Counted from the first letter of the stretch, positions 17,772 to 29,416 are shown. The stretch is 64,000 nt of DNA from Ramlibacter rhizophilus (GCF_004681965.1 NZ_SMLL01000006.1:349607-413606), one strand, 5' to 3'. The notes: generated by a model from the letters alone, not told the origin. Program-made: numbers and translations.

Positions 17772-20411
17772 ATGCAAGACAAGTACCACCACCTGGACGT
17801 CGAGCGTTCCGCGCAGTCGCACTGGACCGCCCGCGATGCCTACCGCGTCGCCCAGGATGCCGCGCGCAAGAAGTTCTACGCCTGTTCGATGCTGCCCTAT
17901 CCCAGCGGCAAGCTGCACATGGGGCATGTGCGCAACTACACCATCAACGACATGCTCACGCGCTACCTGCGCATGAACGGCTACAACGTGCTCATGCCCA
18001 TGGGCTGGGACGCCTTCGGGCTGCCGGCCGAGAACGCCGCGCTGAAGAACGGCGTGCCGCCGGCGAAGTGGACCTACGACAACATCGCCTACATGAAGAA
18101 GCAGATGCAGGCGATGGGCCTGGCGATCGACTGGTCGCGCGAAGTCGCCACCTGCGATCCCAGCTACTACAAGTGGAACCAGTGGCTGTTCCTCAAGATG
18201 CTCGAAAAGGGCATCGCCTACCGCAAGACGCAGGTCGTCAACTGGGACCCGGTGGACCAGACCGTGCTGGCCAACGAACAGGTGATCGACGGCAAGGGCT
18301 GGCGCACCGGCGCCGTGGTGGAAAAGCGCGAGATCCCGGGCTACTACCTCAAGATCACCGACTACGCCGAGGAACTGCTCGAGCACGTGCAGCACAAGCT
18401 GCCCGGCTGGCCCGAGCGGGTCAAGCTGATGCAGGAGAACTGGATCGGCAAGAGCGAAGGCCTGCGCTTTGCCTTCCCGCACGACATCCGCGACGCGGAC
18501 GGCAAGCTGATCGGCGACGGGCGCCTGTACGTCTTTACCACGCGCGCCGACACCATCATGGGCGTGACCTTCTGTGCCGTGGCGCCCGAGCATCCGCTGG
18601 CCACGCACGCCGCGCAAGGCAACCCCGCGCTGGCGGAGTTCATCGAGTCCTGCAAGAAGGGCGGCACCACCGAGGCGGAGCTGGCCCTGCGCGACAAGGA
18701 AGGCATGCGCACCGGGCTCACGGTGATCCATCCGATCACCCAGGAGCCGGTGGACGTGTGGGTCGGCAACTACGTGCTCATGGGCTATGGCGACGGCGCC
18801 GTCATGGGCGTGCCGGGCCACGACGAGCGCGACTTCGCCTTCGCCCTCAAGTACGGCCTTCCCATCGTCCAGGTGGTGCAGGTGGACGGCGAGACCTACG
18901 ACTACCACCGCTGGCAGGACTGGTACGCCGACAAGGAGCGGGGCCTGACCTGCAACTCCTTCGACTTCAGCGGCTTCCACTACAAGGACGCCGTCGAGGC
19001 CGTGGCGCACGCGCTGGAGCGCAAGGGCCTGGGCGAGAAGAAGACCACCTGGCGCCTGCGCGACTGGGGCATCAGCCGCCAGCGCTACTGGGGAACGCCC
19101 ATTCCGATCATCCACTGCGAGGAGCACGGCGCCGTGCCGGTGCCCGAGGCGGACCTGCCGGTGGTGCTGCCGCAGGACTGCGTGCCCGACGGAACCGGCA
19201 ACCCGCTGAACAAGCGCGAGGACTTCCTGCGCTGCACCTGTCCCGTGTGCGGCAAGGAGGCCCGGCGCGAGACCGACACCATGGACACCTTCGTGGACAG
19301 CGCCTGGTACTTCATGCGCTACTGCGACCCGCACAACGACCAGGCCATGGTGGCCGAGGGCGCGGATTACTGGATGCCCATGGACCAGTACATCGGCGGC
19401 ATCGAGCACGCCATCCTGCACCTGCTCTATGCGCGCTTCTGGACCAAGGTCATGCGCGACCTGGGGCTGGTGAAGATCGACGAGCCCTTCACCCGCCTGC
19501 TGACCCAGGGCATGGTGCTCAACGAGGCCTTCTCGCGCACCACCACGGGCAAGCAGTACTTCTGGCAGCACGAGCTGGACATCGTGCGCGACGAGCACAA
19601 CAAGGTCGTCTCGGCCACGTCCAAGGCCGACGGCCAGCCGGTGGACTACGAGGGCTGGACCACCATGTCCAAGTCCAAGAACAACGGCGTGGACCCGCAG
19701 GCGCTGATCGAGAAGTACGGCGCCGACACCGCGCGCCTGTACACCATGTTCACCGCGCCGCCCGAGGCCACGCTGGAGTGGAACGACGCCGCCCTCGAAG
19801 GCAGCTACCGGTTCCTGCGCCGCGTCTGGCAGTTCGGCCACCGGCTGGGCGGCGGGTCCGAGGTCGGGGGCCAGGCGTCCGAGGTGGCCCAGGCCGCCGG
19901 CTTCGGCCGCACGGTCAAGGCCCTGCGCCACGAGATCCACACGGTGCTGCGCCAGGTGGACTACGACTACGTGCGCATGCAGTACAACACCGTGGTCTCC
20001 GGCGCCATGAAGATGCTCAATGCGCTGGAGGACTTCAAGGCCCTGGACGAGCCGGGCGCGCGGGCCGCGCTGGCCGAGGGCTTCGGCATCCTGCTGCGCG
20101 TGCTCTATCCGGTCACGCCGCACATCGCGCATGCGCTGTGGCAGGCGCTGGGCTATGCCGGCGTGCAGGGCGAGCTGGTCGATGCACCCTGGCCGCGCCT
20201 GGACGAGGCGGCGCTGGTGCAGGACGAGATCGAGCTGGTGCTGCAGATCAACGGCAAGCACCGCGGCAGCGTCTCGGTCTCCACGCATGCCACGCGCGAG
20301 GACATCGAGCGTGCGGCGCTGGCGAGCGAGGCCTTCGAGAAATTCGCCGCTGGGGCGAAGCCGCGCAAGATCATCATCGTGCCGAGCCGGCTCGTGAACG
20401 TGGTGCTGTGA
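17772..20411 (+). CDS. leuS: Leucyl-tRNA synthetase
   Basis: Charges tRNA-Leu. The 879-aa class I synthetase has the HIGH-type motif HMGH at 49-52, the CP1 editing domain ([32 protein letters not shown]), a KMSKS-type loop MSKSK at 632-636, and the C-terminal anticodon-binding region. The end overlaps lptE by one base (TGATG). The order leuS-lptE-holA is widely conserved in proteobacteria. Confidence 0.98.
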   Translation: MQDKYHHLDVERSAQSHWTARDAYRVAQDAARKKFYACSMLPYPSGKLHMGHVRNYTINDMLTRYLRMNGYNVLMPMGWDAFGLPAENAALKNGVPPAKWTYDNIAYMKKQMQAMGLAIDWSREVATCDPSYYKWNQWLFLKMLEKGIAYRKTQVVNWDPVDQTVLANEQVIDGKGWRTGAVVEKREIPGYYLKITDYAEELLEHVQHKLPGWPERVKLMQENWIGKSEGLRFAFPHDIRDADGKLIGDGRLYVFTTRADTIMGVTFCAVAPEHPLATHAAQGNPALAEFIESCKKGGTTEAELALRDKEGMRTGLTVIHPITQEPVDVWVGNYVLMGYGDGAVMGVPGHDERDFAFALKYGLPIVQVVQVDGETYDYHRWQDWYADKERGLTCNSFDFSGFHYKDAVEAVAHALERKGLGEKKTTWRLRDWGISRQRYWGTPIPIIHCEEHGAVPVPEADLPVVLPQDCVPDGTGNPLNKREDFLRCTCPVCGKEARRETDTMDTFVDSAWYFMRYCDPHNDQAMVAEGADYWMPMDQYIGGIEHAILHLLYARFWTKVMRDLGLVKIDEPFTRLLTQGMVLNEAFSRTTTGKQYFWQHELDIVRDEHNKVVSATSKADGQPVDYEGWTTMSKSKNNGVDPQALIEKYGADTARLYTMFTAPPEATLEWNDAALEGSYRFLRRVWQFGHRLGGGSEVGGQASEVAQAAGFGRTVKALRHEIHTVLRQVDYDYVRMQYNTVVSGAMKMLNALEDFKALDEPGARAALAEGFGILLRVLYPVTPHIAHALWQALGYAGVQGELVDAPWPRLDEAALVQDEIELVLQINGKHRGSVSVSTHATREDIERAALASEAFEKFAAGAKPRKIIIVPSRLVNVVL

Positions 20412-20908
20412 TGCGCCGCCGTGCCGTGCTGCCCCTCGCAGCCGCCGCGCTCCTGGCCGGCTGCGGCTTCCAGCTGCGCCAGGCGCCCGACTTCGCCTTC
20501 GACAGCATCTTCCTCGCGATTCCGGACAGCTCGCCGCTGGGCAGCGAACTGCGCCGCAACCTGGCCTCCATCCCCAGCGTGCGGGTGCTGACCGGCGCCC
20601 AGGCCCGCGAGCAGGCCGATGTGGTCCTGGAGCTGTCTTCGGAGCTGCGCCAGAAAGTGGTGGTGGCCCAGAGCGCCAGCGGGCAGGTGCGCGAGTTCCA
20701 GCTGCGAAGCCGCATCGTCTTCGCGCTGCGCACGCCGCAGGGCCGCCAGCTCATCGCGCCCACCGAGCTGGGCCAGCAGCGCGACATCAGCTTCAACGAA
20801 TCCGCCGTGCTCGCCAAGGAAGCCGAGGAGAACCTCCTGTACCGCGACATGCAGACCGACCTGGTCCAGCAGCTGCTGCGCCGCCTGGCGGCGGTGAAGG
20901 TGGTCTGA
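20411..20908 (+). CDS. lptE: LPS assembly lipoprotein LptE
   Basis: Outer-membrane lipoprotein that plugs the LptD barrel for LPS insertion. The 165-aa product has a short signal [18 protein letters not shown] with Cys18 as the lipidation site, then the LptE fold ([20 protein letters not shown]). It overlaps leuS and holA by one base at each end. No lptD lies in the window. Confidence 0.92.
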   Translation: MRRRAVLPLAAAALLAGCGFQLRQAPDFAFDSIFLAIPDSSPLGSELRRNLASIPSVRVLTGAQAREQADVVLELSSELRQKVVVAQSASGQVREFQLRSRIVFALRTPQGRQLIAPTELGQQRDISFNESAVLAKEAEENLLYRDMQTDLVQQLLRRLAAVKVV

Positions 20909-21993
20909 TGCAGATCGCTGCAGCGCAGCTGGACAAGCACCTCGGGCGACAGCTGCAGTCGCTCTACACCGTGCATGGCGACGAGCCCCTGCTGGTGCAG
21001 GAGGCGGCCGATGCCATCCGCGCCGCCGCGCGCGAGCGGGGCTACAGCGAGCGCAGCGTGCACACCATCGCCGGCGCGCACTTCGACTGGAGCGGCGTGC
21101 TGGCCGCCGGGGGCTCGCTGAGCCTCTTCGCAGAGCGCCAGATCGTGGAAATCCGCGTCCCCAGCGGCAAGCCCGGCAAGGACGGCGGCCAGGCCCTGCA
21201 AGCCATCGCGCAGCAGGCCCAGGGCAACGACAGCGTGCTCACGCTGGTGCTGCTGCCCCGACTGGACCGCGCCACGCGCAGCGGCGGCTGGTTCGGTGCC
21301 CTCGAATCCTTCGGCGTGACGGTGCAGATCGACCCCGTCGAGCGCGCCGCGCTGCCGCAGTGGATCGCCCAGCGCCTGGCCGCGCAGGGCCAGCGCGTCG
21401 CTTCCGGCGAGGCGGGCCAGCGCACGCTGCAGTTCTTTGCCGACCGCGTCGAGGGCAACCTGCTGGCCGCGCACCAGGAGATCCAGAAACTGGGCCTGCT
21501 GCATCCGCCCGGCGAGCTGGATTTCGAGCAGGTGGAGGCGGCCGTGCTCAACGTCGCGCGCTACGACGTCTTCAAGCTCTCCGAGGCCGTGCTGGGCGGC
21601 CAGGCGCAACGCGTGCAGCGCATGCTCGACGGGTTGCAGGCCGAGGGCGAGGCGCAGGTGCTGGTGCACTACACGCTGGCCGAGGACATCCGCGCGCTCA
21701 AGCGCGTCAAGGATGCGCTCGGCGAGGGCCGGCCCATGCCGGTGGCCCTGCGCGAGCAGCGTGTGTGGGGCCTGAAGGAGCGGCTCTTCGAGCGCGTGCT
21801 GCCGCGCCTGTCGCCGCTCGCGCTGGAGTCGCTGCTGCATTCCGCGCACGTGGTGGACGGCATCGTCAAGGGCCTCAAGGCGCCCGGCTGGCCGACCGAC
21901 GGCTGGCAGGCCCTGCACCGCCTGGCCATGCAGCTGTGCCTGGCCTGCGTGCCGCCGGCCGGCGCCGGGCCGCGTGCCAGAATCGCGCCATGA
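20908..21993 (+). CDS. holA: DNA polymerase III subunit delta
   Basis: Clamp-loader delta subunit that opens the beta clamp. The 361-aa product has the N-terminal AAA+-like module ([20 protein letters not shown]) and the conserved DALRLE-equivalent region, then helical domains. Overlaps lptE by one base (TGATG) and proA by 4 nt (ATGA). Confidence 0.94.
   Translation: MQIAAAQLDKHLGRQLQSLYTVHGDEPLLVQEAADAIRAAARERGYSERSVHTIAGAHFDWSGVLAAGGSLSLFAERQIVEIRVPSGKPGKDGGQALQAIAQQAQGNDSVLTLVLLPRLDRATRSGGWFGALESFGVTVQIDPVERAALPQWIAQRLAAQGQRVASGEAGQRTLQFFADRVEGNLLAAHQEIQKLGLLHPPGELDFEQVEAAVLNVARYDVFKLSEAVLGGQAQRVQRMLDGLQAEGEAQVLVHYTLAEDIRALKRVKDALGEGRPMPVALREQRVWGLKERLFERVLPRLSPLALESLLHSAHVVDGIVKGLKAPGWPTDGWQALHRLAMQLCLACVPPAGAGPRARIAP
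21978..21983 (+). promoter_or_regulatory. -10-like box 6 nt before proA ATG
   Basis: CAGAAT, then CGCGCC, then the proA ATG at 21990; TGC precedes the hexamer (extended -10). It lies inside the 3' end of holA, so proA could have its own leaderless transcript as well as read-through from leuS. Confidence 0.45.
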
Positions 21994-23270
21994 ACGCCCC
22001 CAACATCGCCGAGACGCTGCACGCCATGGGCCTGCAGGCCCGGCAGGCCGCGGCCGTGATGGCCAAGTCGTCCACCGCCGCGCGCAACCAGGCCTTGAGG
22101 CGCCTGGCTGCGCTCCTGCGCGAGAGCGTGCAGGCGCTGGACGTGGACAACACCCGTGACCTCGCGCGCGCCGAGGCCGCGGGCCTGGCCGCGCCCATGG
22201 TCGACCGCCTGCGCCTGGGCGCCAAGGTCATCGCCACCGTGGCCGAGGGCTGCGAGCAGCTGGCGGCCATGCCGGACATCATCGGCGACATCGTCGGCAT
22301 GCAGCAGCAGCCCAGCGGCATCCGCGTGGGCCGCATGCGCGTGCCGATCGGGGTCTTCGGCATGATCTACGAGAGCCGGCCCAACGTCACCATCGAGGCG
22401 GCGAGCCTGTCGATCAAGAGCGGCAACGCCTGCATCCTGCGCGGCGGCTCCGAGGCCATCGACTCCAACAAGGCGCTGGCCCGCCTGGTGCAGCAGGCCC
22501 TGCAGGACAGCGGCCTGCCGCCCGAGGCGGTGCAGCTGGTGCAGACCACCGACCGCGAGGCCGTGGGCCAGCTCATCGCCATGCCGCAGTACGTGGACGT
22601 GGTCATCCCACGCGGCGGCAAGAGCCTGATCGAGCGCATCAGCCGCGAGGCCAAGGTGCCGGTCATCAAGCACCTGGACGGCAACTGCCACAGCTACGTG
22701 GACGATCCCTGCGACCTGGACATGGCCCTGCGCGTGGTGGACAACGCCAAGACCCAGAAGGTCAGCCCCTGCAACGCCAGCGAAAGCCTGCTGGTGGCGC
22801 GCGGTGTCGCGGCGGACTTCCTGCCGCGCATCGGCGAGGTCTTCGCCGCCAAGGGCGTGGAGATGCGCTGCGACGCCGAGGCCGCGGCGCTGCTGCGAAA
22901 CGTGCAGGGCGCCAGGGTGGTGGCCGCCACCGAGCAGGACTGGTACGAGGAATACCTCGCGCTCGTCATCAGCATCAAGGTGGTGGGTGGCCTGGACGAG
23001 GCCATCGCGCACATCAACCACTACGGCAGCCACCACACGGATGCCATCCTCACGCGGGACCACGTGCACGCGCAGCGCTTCCTGCGCGAGGTCGATTCGG
23101 CCAGCGTGATGGTCAACGCCAGCACCCGCTTCGCCGACGGCTTCGAGTACGGGCTGGGCGCCGAGATCGGCATCAGCACCGACAAGTTCCACGCCCGTGG
23201 CCCCGTGGGCATCGAAGGCCTCACCTCGCTCAAGTGGATCGTGCTGGGCCAGGGCGAGGTGCGCGGCTGA
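21990..23270 (+). CDS. proA: Glutamate-5-semialdehyde (gamma-glutamyl phosphate) reductase
   Basis: Second step of proline synthesis. The 426-aa product begins [20 protein letters not shown], contains [17 protein letters not shown] and [13 protein letters not shown]. The catalytic Cys is in [12 protein letters not shown] and [18 protein letters not shown] is near the end. It overlaps holA by 4 nt and the next gene by one base. proB is not in the window. Confidence 0.96.
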   Translation: MNAPNIAETLHAMGLQARQAAAVMAKSSTAARNQALRRLAALLRESVQALDVDNTRDLARAEAAGLAAPMVDRLRLGAKVIATVAEGCEQLAAMPDIIGDIVGMQQQPSGIRVGRMRVPIGVFGMIYESRPNVTIEAASLSIKSGNACILRGGSEAIDSNKALARLVQQALQDSGLPPEAVQLVQTTDREAVGQLIAMPQYVDVVIPRGGKSLIERISREAKVPVIKHLDGNCHSYVDDPCDLDMALRVVDNAKTQKVSPCNASESLLVARGVAADFLPRIGEVFAAKGVEMRCDAEAAALLRNVQGARVVAATEQDWYEEYLALVISIKVVGGLDEAIAHINHYGSHHTDAILTRDHVHAQRFLREVDSASVMVNASTRFADGFEYGLGAEIGISTDKFHARGPVGIEGLTSLKWIVLGQGEVRG

Positions 23271-24283
23271 TGGCCGGCTACTGGCCCGGCTGCGGCTGGC
23301 ACCTGCTGGAGCAGGATGGCGAAGGGCGCCTGCGCGTGGGTGACGAGTTCCTGCGCTTCCTGCTGGAGCGGCCCGAGCTGGCGCCGGTGCCGCAATCCGG
23401 CCCCGGCGAGCGGGCGCTGCATGCGCGGCTCGTCGCGCAGCCGCGCGCGGCCGTGTCCGAGCGCGAGCTGGCCGCGGTCGAAGACGAGGACGCGCGCGCC
23501 AACGTCGCCGTCTGGCTGCGCTTTCGCGAGCGCCTGCTGGCCCGGCCCACGCTGGAGGCGAGCTACCTGCAGATCTTCCGCGGGCAGGTGGACGTGCCGC
23601 CCCTGCTGGTGCACCAGCTCACGCAGATCCTGCTGCGCCAAGCCCTGGGCGACTCCGCCACGCCCTTCGAGGCGCGCGCGGCCGAGATGCTGTTCAGGGT
23701 GCAGAAGATCGCGGTGCAGGAGGACGGGCAGGTGATGGCGGCGGACAACGAGACCGTCGAGCGGCTGGCCGTCGCCGGCGGTTTCGGCACTTTGGGCGAG
23801 CTGCTGCGCCAGGGCGGGGCGCCGCTGCGCACCACGGACCTGGACGTGCTCAATCCGGACGTGGCGGACGACTACTGGGCGCGCAGCGAGGCGCACGACC
23901 TGGTCCTGCCCCTGCACCACGGCCAGCCCGGCCTGGAGGCCCTGTGCCGCGTCATGGAGCGCTGGCTCGCGCACCTGCTGGGCCTGTCGGCCCGGGTGCA
24001 GGTCGAGCGCGAGATCGACGAGACGCAGTGGGTCTGGCACGTGGGCCTGGACGCCCAGGCCAGCGCCGTGCTCAATGCGCTCTACCAGGGCCAGGACGTG
24101 GACGAAGCGCAGATGCGCCGCATGCTGTGCCTCTTCAGCCTGCACCTGGACGAGCCCACCGCCCTGCGGCCCGAGATCGCCGGCCGCCCCATCTACCTGG
24201 CCATGGCCATGGACGAGTCGCAGAAGCTGCGCCTGAAGCCGCAGAACCTCCTGATGAACCTGCCGCTCGCGCAGGTGTCCTAA
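23270..24283 (+). CDS. DUF6352-family protein
   Basis: Protein of unknown function, 337 aa, resembling the DUF6352 family of betaproteobacteria. It begins [20 protein letters not shown]. It is soluble, mostly helical, with a conserved middle (TTDLDVLNPDVADDYWARSE) and an end MDESQKLRLKPQNLLMNLPL. Its ATG overlaps the proA stop by one base, so it is translated with proA, although nothing in it suggests proline metabolism. Confidence 0.8.
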   Translation: MAGYWPGCGWHLLEQDGEGRLRVGDEFLRFLLERPELAPVPQSGPGERALHARLVAQPRAAVSERELAAVEDEDARANVAVWLRFRERLLARPTLEASYLQIFRGQVDVPPLLVHQLTQILLRQALGDSATPFEARAAEMLFRVQKIAVQEDGQVMAADNETVERLAVAGGFGTLGELLRQGGAPLRTTDLDVLNPDVADDYWARSEAHDLVLPLHHGQPGLEALCRVMERWLAHLLGLSARVQVEREIDETQWVWHVGLDAQASAVLNALYQGQDVDEAQMRRMLCLFSLHLDEPTALRPEIAGRPIYLAMAMDESQKLRLKPQNLLMNLPLAQVS

Positions 24284-24357
24284 GTGGAAAGACGCTGATT
24301 GGCAACAAGCCGCCCCTGGCTGTCGGCCTAGCCTCCAGTCTCCAGCCCCTACCCAGC

Positions 24358-25650
24358 ATGGTCCCCCACCTCATCACCGCCCTCAGTGGCCCGATCAACG
24401 AACTCGAACAGCGGGTCCTCGAATCGATGCCGGCCATCGAACGCTGGTTCCGCCTCGAGTGGATGGAGCACACGCCGCCGTTCTACTGCTCGGTGGACAT
24501 CCGCAACGCCGGCTTCAAGCTCTCGCCGGTGGACACCAACCTCTTTCCCGGCGGCTGGAACCACCTCACGCAGGAAATGCTGCCGCTGGCGGTGCAGGCG
24601 GCCATGGCGGCCATCGAGAAGATCTGCCCGGAAGCCAAGAACCTGCTGATCATTCCTGAGAACGACACCCGAAACACCTTCTACCTGAGCAACATCGCGC
24701 AGCTGCAGCGCATCTTCCACATGGCGGGGCTGAACGTGCGGGTCGGCTCCATCGACCCCGACGTGAAGGAGTCCACGCGCATCGACATTCCCGGCGGCGA
24801 CACCCTCTGCCTGGAGCCGGTGGTGCGAAGCAAGTACCGGCTGGGCCTGAAGGATTTCGACCCCTGCACCATCCTCCTGAACAACGACCTGTCCGCGGGC
24901 GCGCCGGGCATCCTGGAGGACCTGCACGAGCAGTACCTGCTGCCGCCGCTGCATGCCGGCTGGACCGTGCGGCGCAAGAGCCGGCACTTCCAGAGCTACG
25001 AGGAAGTGGCCAAGCGCTTCGGCAAGATGCTGGGCATCGACCCCTGGCTGATCAATCCCATGTACAGCCGCTGCGGCGAGCTCGACCTCGACCAGCCCCA
25101 GGGCCTGGAGTGCCTCACCACGCAGGTCGATGGGCTGCTCACGCGCATCCGCAAGAAATACAAGGAATACGGCATCAACGAGAAGCCCTTCGTGGTGGTC
25201 AAGGCCGACAACGGCAGCCATGGCCGGGGCATCCTCACGGTGCGCGACGTGCGGGACCTTGCCCAGCTCGAACGCAAGGCCCGCGGCAAGCCCGGCGTTG
25301 CCGGCGCGCTGCAGGGGCGCGAGACCATCATCCAGGAAGGCGTGCTGACCAACGAACGCATGCACGAAGCCGTGGCCGAGCCGGTGGTCTACATGATGGA
25401 CCGCTATGTGGTGGGCGGCTTCTACCGCGTGCATGCCGAGCGCGGCGTGGACGAGAACCTCAGCGGGCCGGGCGCGGGCTATGTGCCGCTCGCCTTCGCC
25501 GAAAGCACGCGCCTTCCGCAGCCCGGGCAGAAGCCCGGCGCGAGCGCCCCCAACCGCTTCTACATGTACGGCGTGATCGCCCGCGTGGCCTTGCTCGCGG
25601 CCAGCTACGAGCTGGAATCGACCGACCCGGAAGCCGAAACCTACGAGTGA
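24358..25650 (+). CDS. gshA: Glutamate--cysteine ligase (proteobacterial single-domain type)
   Basis: First step of glutathione synthesis. The 430-aa product belongs to the non-E. coli GshA type (as in Acidithiobacillus and Burkholderiales). Motifs include [52 protein letters not shown] and a C-terminal ATP-binding [18 protein letters not shown] place the start at 24358 ([12 protein letters not shown]). It is separated from kup by a hairpin, with gshB after kup, so both glutathione genes flank a potassium importer. Confidence 0.92.
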   Translation: MVPHLITALSGPINELEQRVLESMPAIERWFRLEWMEHTPPFYCSVDIRNAGFKLSPVDTNLFPGGWNHLTQEMLPLAVQAAMAAIEKICPEAKNLLIIPENDTRNTFYLSNIAQLQRIFHMAGLNVRVGSIDPDVKESTRIDIPGGDTLCLEPVVRSKYRLGLKDFDPCTILLNNDLSAGAPGILEDLHEQYLLPPLHAGWTVRRKSRHFQSYEEVAKRFGKMLGIDPWLINPMYSRCGELDLDQPQGLECLTTQVDGLLTRIRKKYKEYGINEKPFVVVKADNGSHGRGILTVRDVRDLAQLERKARGKPGVAGALQGRETIIQEGVLTNERMHEAVAEPVVYMMDRYVVGGFYRVHAERGVDENLSGPGAGYVPLAFAESTRLPQPGQKPGASAPNRFYMYGVIARVALLAASYELESTDPEAETYE

Positions 25651-25658
25651 CGACCCCG

Positions 25659-25680
25659 CCCGTTGCCCGCCGGCAACGGG
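25659..25680 (+). terminator. Hairpin after gshA
   Basis: A perfect 9-bp stem, CCCGTTGCC (25659-25667) and GGCAACGGG (25672-25680), with a 4-base loop, eight bases after the gshA stop. There is no T-run, so termination may be partial or the hairpin may protect the 3' end. Confidence 0.5.
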
Positions 25681-25777
25681 CCCGCCGGGCAGCGCGATTG
25701 CTGCAGGCGCACAATACCGCTCCGTCCGACAACCCGCCCCCGGGTCGCCGCCAGCGCGGCTTTCCAGGGCATTCTTC

Positions 25778-27646
25778 GTGCAACGTTCGCAATCCTCCCT
25801 CGCGGCCCTCACCCTCGGCGCCATCGGCGTGGTCTACGGCGACATCGGCACCAGCGTGCTGTACGCCGTCAAGGAGGTGTTCGGATCGGGCCACGTGCCG
25901 TTCACGCAGGCCAATGTGTACGGCGTCCTGTCCATCCTGTTCTGGACGCTGACGCTGATCGTCTCGCTCAAGTACGTGGTGCTCGTGCTGCGCGCCGACA
26001 ACGCCGGCGAGGGCGGGCTGGTCGCCATGCTGGCGCTGGCCTCGCAGGCGGTGAAGGACAAGCCGCGCCTGCGCAGCGTGCTGCTGGTCGTGGGCATCTT
26101 CGGCACCTGCCTCTTCTACGGCGACGGCGTCATCACGCCGGCCATCTCGGTGCTGTCCGCGGTGGAAGGCCTGGAGGTGGTCTCACCCGCCTTCGATCGC
26201 TTCGTGATCCCGCTCACGCTCCTGATCCTGTTCGCCTTGTTCGCGGTGCAAAAGCGGGGAACGGCCGGCATCGGCCGCTTCTTCGGGCCGATCACGCTCA
26301 CCTGGTTCGCGGTGCTGGCGCTGCTGGGCGTGAGCCAGATCGTGCATCACCCGGAGATCCTGTCGGCCATCAGCCCGCACCATGCGCTGGGCTTCGTGCT
26401 GGCCAACCCGGGAACGAGCTTCGTGATCCTCGGTGCGGTGGTGCTGGTGGTCACGGGCGCCGAGGCGCTCTATGCGGACCTGGGCCATTTCGGCAAGCGG
26501 CCCATCCGCCTGGCCTGGTTCGCGGTCGCCATGCCGGCGCTCACGCTCAACTACTTCGGCCAGGGCGCCCTGCTGCTGGAGCGGCCGGAGGCGGTCAAGA
26601 ACCCCTTCTACCTGATGGCGCCGGAGTGGGCCCTGCTGCCGCTGGTGGGCCTGGCCACGGCGGCGACCGTGATCGCTTCCCAGGCGCTCATCACGGGCGC
26701 CTTCAGCGTCACCAAGCAGGTCATCCAGCTCGGTTACCTGCCGCGCCTGGAGGTGCAGCACACCAGCGTGAAGCAGGCCGGGCAGATCTACCTGCCCTTC
26801 GTGAACTGGGGCCTGTTCGTCGCCATCGTGCTGGCGGTGGTGCTGTTCCGCTCGTCCAGCAACCTCGCGGCGGCCTACGGCATCGCGGTGACGCTGGACA
26901 TGCTGATCACCACCACGCTCACCTTCTTCGTCATCCGCTACGGCTGGAAGTACCCGCTGTGGCTGTGCATCGGATCCACCGGCCTTTTCTTCGTCGTCGA
27001 TGCGACCTTCTTCGCCTCCAACATGCTCAAGCTGTTCGATGGCGGCTGGTTTCCGCTGGCCATCGGCGGGGCCATCTTCACGCTCATGATCACCTGGAAG
27101 AACGGCCGCACCATCCTCAACCAGGCCCTGCGCACCGATGCCATCGACCTGCGGGGCTTCCTCGACGCCGTGTTCGTGAGCCCGCCCACGCGGGTGCCGG
27201 GCACGGCCGTTTTCCTCACCGCCGAAGCCGGCGCGGTACCCAACGCCCTGCTGCACAACCTCAAGCACAACAAGGTGCTGCACCAGCAGAACCTCTTCGT
27301 CACGGTGCACAACCACGAGGTGCCCTGGGTCGGCATGAGCCGCCGCCTCGAGGTGGAGGCCCTGGGTCATGATTGCTGGCAGGTCATCGTGCACTACGGC
27401 TTCAAGAACGACCCCGACGTGCCGCGCGCCTTGCAGCTGATGCACAACCGCGGCTGCGACCTGGATGCCATGACCACCAGCTATTTCCTGTCGCGCGACG
27501 TGGTCGTCCCCAGCGTGGGCGGCGGCATGGCGCCCTGGCGCGAGAAACTCTTCGCCCAGATGCACCGCAACGCCAGCGCGGCGGCCGACTTCCTCAAGCT
27601 GCCGAACAACTCCGTCGTGGAGCTGGGCTCCAAGATCTCCATCTGA
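25778..27646 (+). CDS. kup: Low-affinity potassium uptake protein Kup
   Basis: H+-coupled K+ importer of the inner membrane. The 622-aa product has about twelve membrane helices and a C-terminal cytoplasmic domain. The N-terminal signature [20 protein letters not shown] and [20 protein letters not shown] are diagnostic. It starts with GTG at 25778. Located between gshA and gshB. Glutathione gates K+ efflux systems in many bacteria, so co-location may be functional (inference). Confidence 0.96.
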   Translation: MQRSQSSLAALTLGAIGVVYGDIGTSVLYAVKEVFGSGHVPFTQANVYGVLSILFWTLTLIVSLKYVVLVLRADNAGEGGLVAMLALASQAVKDKPRLRSVLLVVGIFGTCLFYGDGVITPAISVLSAVEGLEVVSPAFDRFVIPLTLLILFALFAVQKRGTAGIGRFFGPITLTWFAVLALLGVSQIVHHPEILSAISPHHALGFVLANPGTSFVILGAVVLVVTGAEALYADLGHFGKRPIRLAWFAVAMPALTLNYFGQGALLLERPEAVKNPFYLMAPEWALLPLVGLATAATVIASQALITGAFSVTKQVIQLGYLPRLEVQHTSVKQAGQIYLPFVNWGLFVAIVLAVVLFRSSSNLAAAYGIAVTLDMLITTTLTFFVIRYGWKYPLWLCIGSTGLFFVVDATFFASNMLKLFDGGWFPLAIGGAIFTLMITWKNGRTILNQALRTDAIDLRGFLDAVFVSPPTRVPGTAVFLTAEAGAVPNALLHNLKHNKVLHQQNLFVTVHNHEVPWVGMSRRLEVEALGHDCWQVIVHYGFKNDPDVPRALQLMHNRGCDLDAMTTSYFLSRDVVVPSVGGGMAPWREKLFAQMHRNASAAADFLKLPNNSVVELGSKISI

Positions 27647-27651
27647 ACGCG

Positions 27652-28605
27652 ATGAACCTTCTCTTCCTGGCCGACCCGCTCGAGAGCTTCAAGACCTACA
27701 AGGACACGACCTTCTCCATGATGCGCGAGGCGCAGCGACGCGGGCACCGCGTGGCCGCCTGCGAGCCTCGTGATGTGTCGTGGCGCTCGGGCGGCCGGGT
27801 GCAGGCGCAGGTGCGCGAGATCGTCCTGACCGGGCAGGAGGGCGAGGCCTGGTTCGAGGTGGCGGGCCGCCCGGTGCGGGCCCTGAGCGAGTTCGACGCG
27901 GTCCTCATGCGCAAGGACCCGCCCTTCGACAGCGAGTACTTCTACGCCACCCACCTGCTGGAGCAGGCCGAGCGCGAGGGCGCGCGCGTCTTCAACCGCG
28001 CGGCGTCGTTGCGTGATCACCCGGAAAAGCTCGCGGTGATGGAGTTCCCGCAGTTCGTGAGCCCCACGCTGGTCACCCGCGACGAAGCGGAGGTCCGGCG
28101 CTTCCATGACGAGCACGGCGACATCATCCTCAAGCCCCTGGACGGCATGGGCGGCAAGGGCATCTTCCGGGTGCGGGCCGACGGCCTGAACCTCGGCTCC
28201 ATCACCGAAACCCTCAATGGCGGCGGCACCACCACGCTCATGGTCCAGCGCTTCGTGCCGGAGATCAGCGCCGGCGACAAGCGCGTGCTGGTGATCGGCG
28301 GCAAGCCGGTCCCCTTCAGCCTGGCCCGCATTCCGCAGGGCACGGAGGTGCGCGGCAACCTGGCGGCCGGCGGCAAGGGCGTGGCGCAGCCGCTCACGGC
28401 CCGCGACCACGAGATCGCCGAGGCGCTGGGCCCGGTGCTGGCCGCACGCGGCCTGCTGCTGGTGGGGCTGGACGTGATCGGCGACTGGCTCACCGAGATC
28501 AACGTCACCAGCCCGACCTGCTTCCAGGAGATCACCGAGCAGACCGGCTTCGACGTGCCGGCCATGTTCCTCGACGCGCTGGAAGCGGCGCTGGCGGCGA
28601 AATAG
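27652..28605 (+). CDS. gshB: Glutathione synthetase
   Basis: ATP-grasp enzyme adding glycine to gamma-glutamylcysteine. The 317-aa product begins MNLLFLADPLESFKTYKDTT and has ILKPLDGMGGKGIFRV (ATP-grasp loop), FVPEISAGDKRVLVI and TEINVTSPTCFQEI (Mg/ATP-binding Glu and Asn). It starts five bases after the kup stop and is likely co-transcribed with it. Confidence 0.97.
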   Translation: MNLLFLADPLESFKTYKDTTFSMMREAQRRGHRVAACEPRDVSWRSGGRVQAQVREIVLTGQEGEAWFEVAGRPVRALSEFDAVLMRKDPPFDSEYFYATHLLEQAEREGARVFNRAASLRDHPEKLAVMEFPQFVSPTLVTRDEAEVRRFHDEHGDIILKPLDGMGGKGIFRVRADGLNLGSITETLNGGGTTTLMVQRFVPEISAGDKRVLVIGGKPVPFSLARIPQGTEVRGNLAAGGKGVAQPLTARDHEIAEALGPVLAARGLLLVGLDVIGDWLTEINVTSPTCFQEITEQTGFDVPAMFLDALEAALAAK

Positions 28606-28612
28606 GGTTCGG

Positions 28613-29377
28613 TCAGCCGACGCGCCCACCGTCCGCGAACACCCGCAGCTCGCCCGGGGTGAAGGGCGCCCAGGCTTCGTTGGTCGTCAGCGGCGCCGTC
28701 ACCACCACGGCCACCTTGTCGCCCGGCGTCGTGTGCTGGGCGAAGTCGATGGACAGGTCCTCGTCCGCGAGCTGGGCGTGCGCGAAGGGGTGCCTGCGCT
28801 CCACGGAGTAGAGATTCGTCGAGCAGTGCGCCCAGAGCGCGTGGCCGTTGGACAGCAGGAAGTTGAAGGGCCCATGGCGTGACAGGCGGGGCGCCAGCTC
28901 GCGCAGGGTGAGTGTGAGCTCCTCGACGCTGGGCACGCCCGCGTGCGACTTCCAGATTTCCTGCATCAGCCAGCAGAAGGCGCGCTCGCTGTCGGTGTCG
29001 CCCACGGCCTGGAAGCTCGCGTGCAGCCGCGGGTGGAAATCCTTCAAGTCGCCGTTGTGCGCGAACACCCAGTAGCGGCCCCACAGCTCGCGCACGAAGG
29101 GATGGCAGTTCTCCAGCGCCACCACGCCCTGCGTGGCCTTGCGGATGTGCGCGATCACGGTGCGGCTCTTGATCGGGTACTTGCGGATCAGCTCTGCCAC
29201 GGGCGAGGCGCAGGCCGGCTGGTGGTCCACGAAATGGCGCACCCCCTTGCCTTCGAAGAAGGCGATGCCCCAGCCGTCGGCGTGGTGGTCCGTGCGCCCG
29301 CCGCGCTGGGCGAAGCCGGTGAAGCTGAAGGCCACGTCCGTGGGCGTGTTGCAGTTCATTCCGAGAAGCTGGCACAT
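28613..29377 (-). CDS. Class II glutamine amidotransferase (YafJ-like)
   Basis: N-terminal nucleophile amidotransferase domain without a synthetase partner. The 254-aa product begins MCQLLGMNCNTPTDVAFSF, where Cys2 is the nucleophile, and carries HADGWGIAFFEGKG and FAHNGDLKDF. It converges with gshB with only seven bases between. YafJ-type proteins are of uncertain substrate. The ATG follows a CACAAT box by 7 nt, with no Shine-Dalgarno. Confidence 0.88.
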   Translation of the reverse strand: MCQLLGMNCNTPTDVAFSFTGFAQRGGRTDHHADGWGIAFFEGKGVRHFVDHQPACASPVAELIRKYPIKSRTVIAHIRKATQGVVALENCHPFVRELWGRYWVFAHNGDLKDFHPRLHASFQAVGDTDSERAFCWLMQEIWKSHAGVPSVEELTLTLRELAPRLSRHGPFNFLLSNGHALWAHCSTNLYSVERRHPFAHAQLADEDLSIDFAQHTTPGDKVAVVVTAPLTTNEAWAPFTPGELRVFADGGRVG

Positions 29378-29384
29378 GGCCCCG

Positions 29385-29390
29385 ATTGTG
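29385..29390 (-). promoter_or_regulatory. -10-like box 7 nt before the amidotransferase ATG
   Basis: Minus-strand CACAAT, seven bases, then the ATG at 29377. It belongs to the same near-leaderless pattern as mnmA, argS and rpe. Confidence 0.4.
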
Positions 29391-29416
29391 AGGGTGCGTC
29401 CTGCGGGTAAGACGCC

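Noticed and set aside
17211..20288. A very long open frame on the minus strand opposite leuS, rich in His, Gln and Val
   Set aside because: It mirrors leuS, whose motifs and codon pattern are clear. In GC-rich DNA the antisense frame of a biased gene is often open. No domain or ribosome site supports it.
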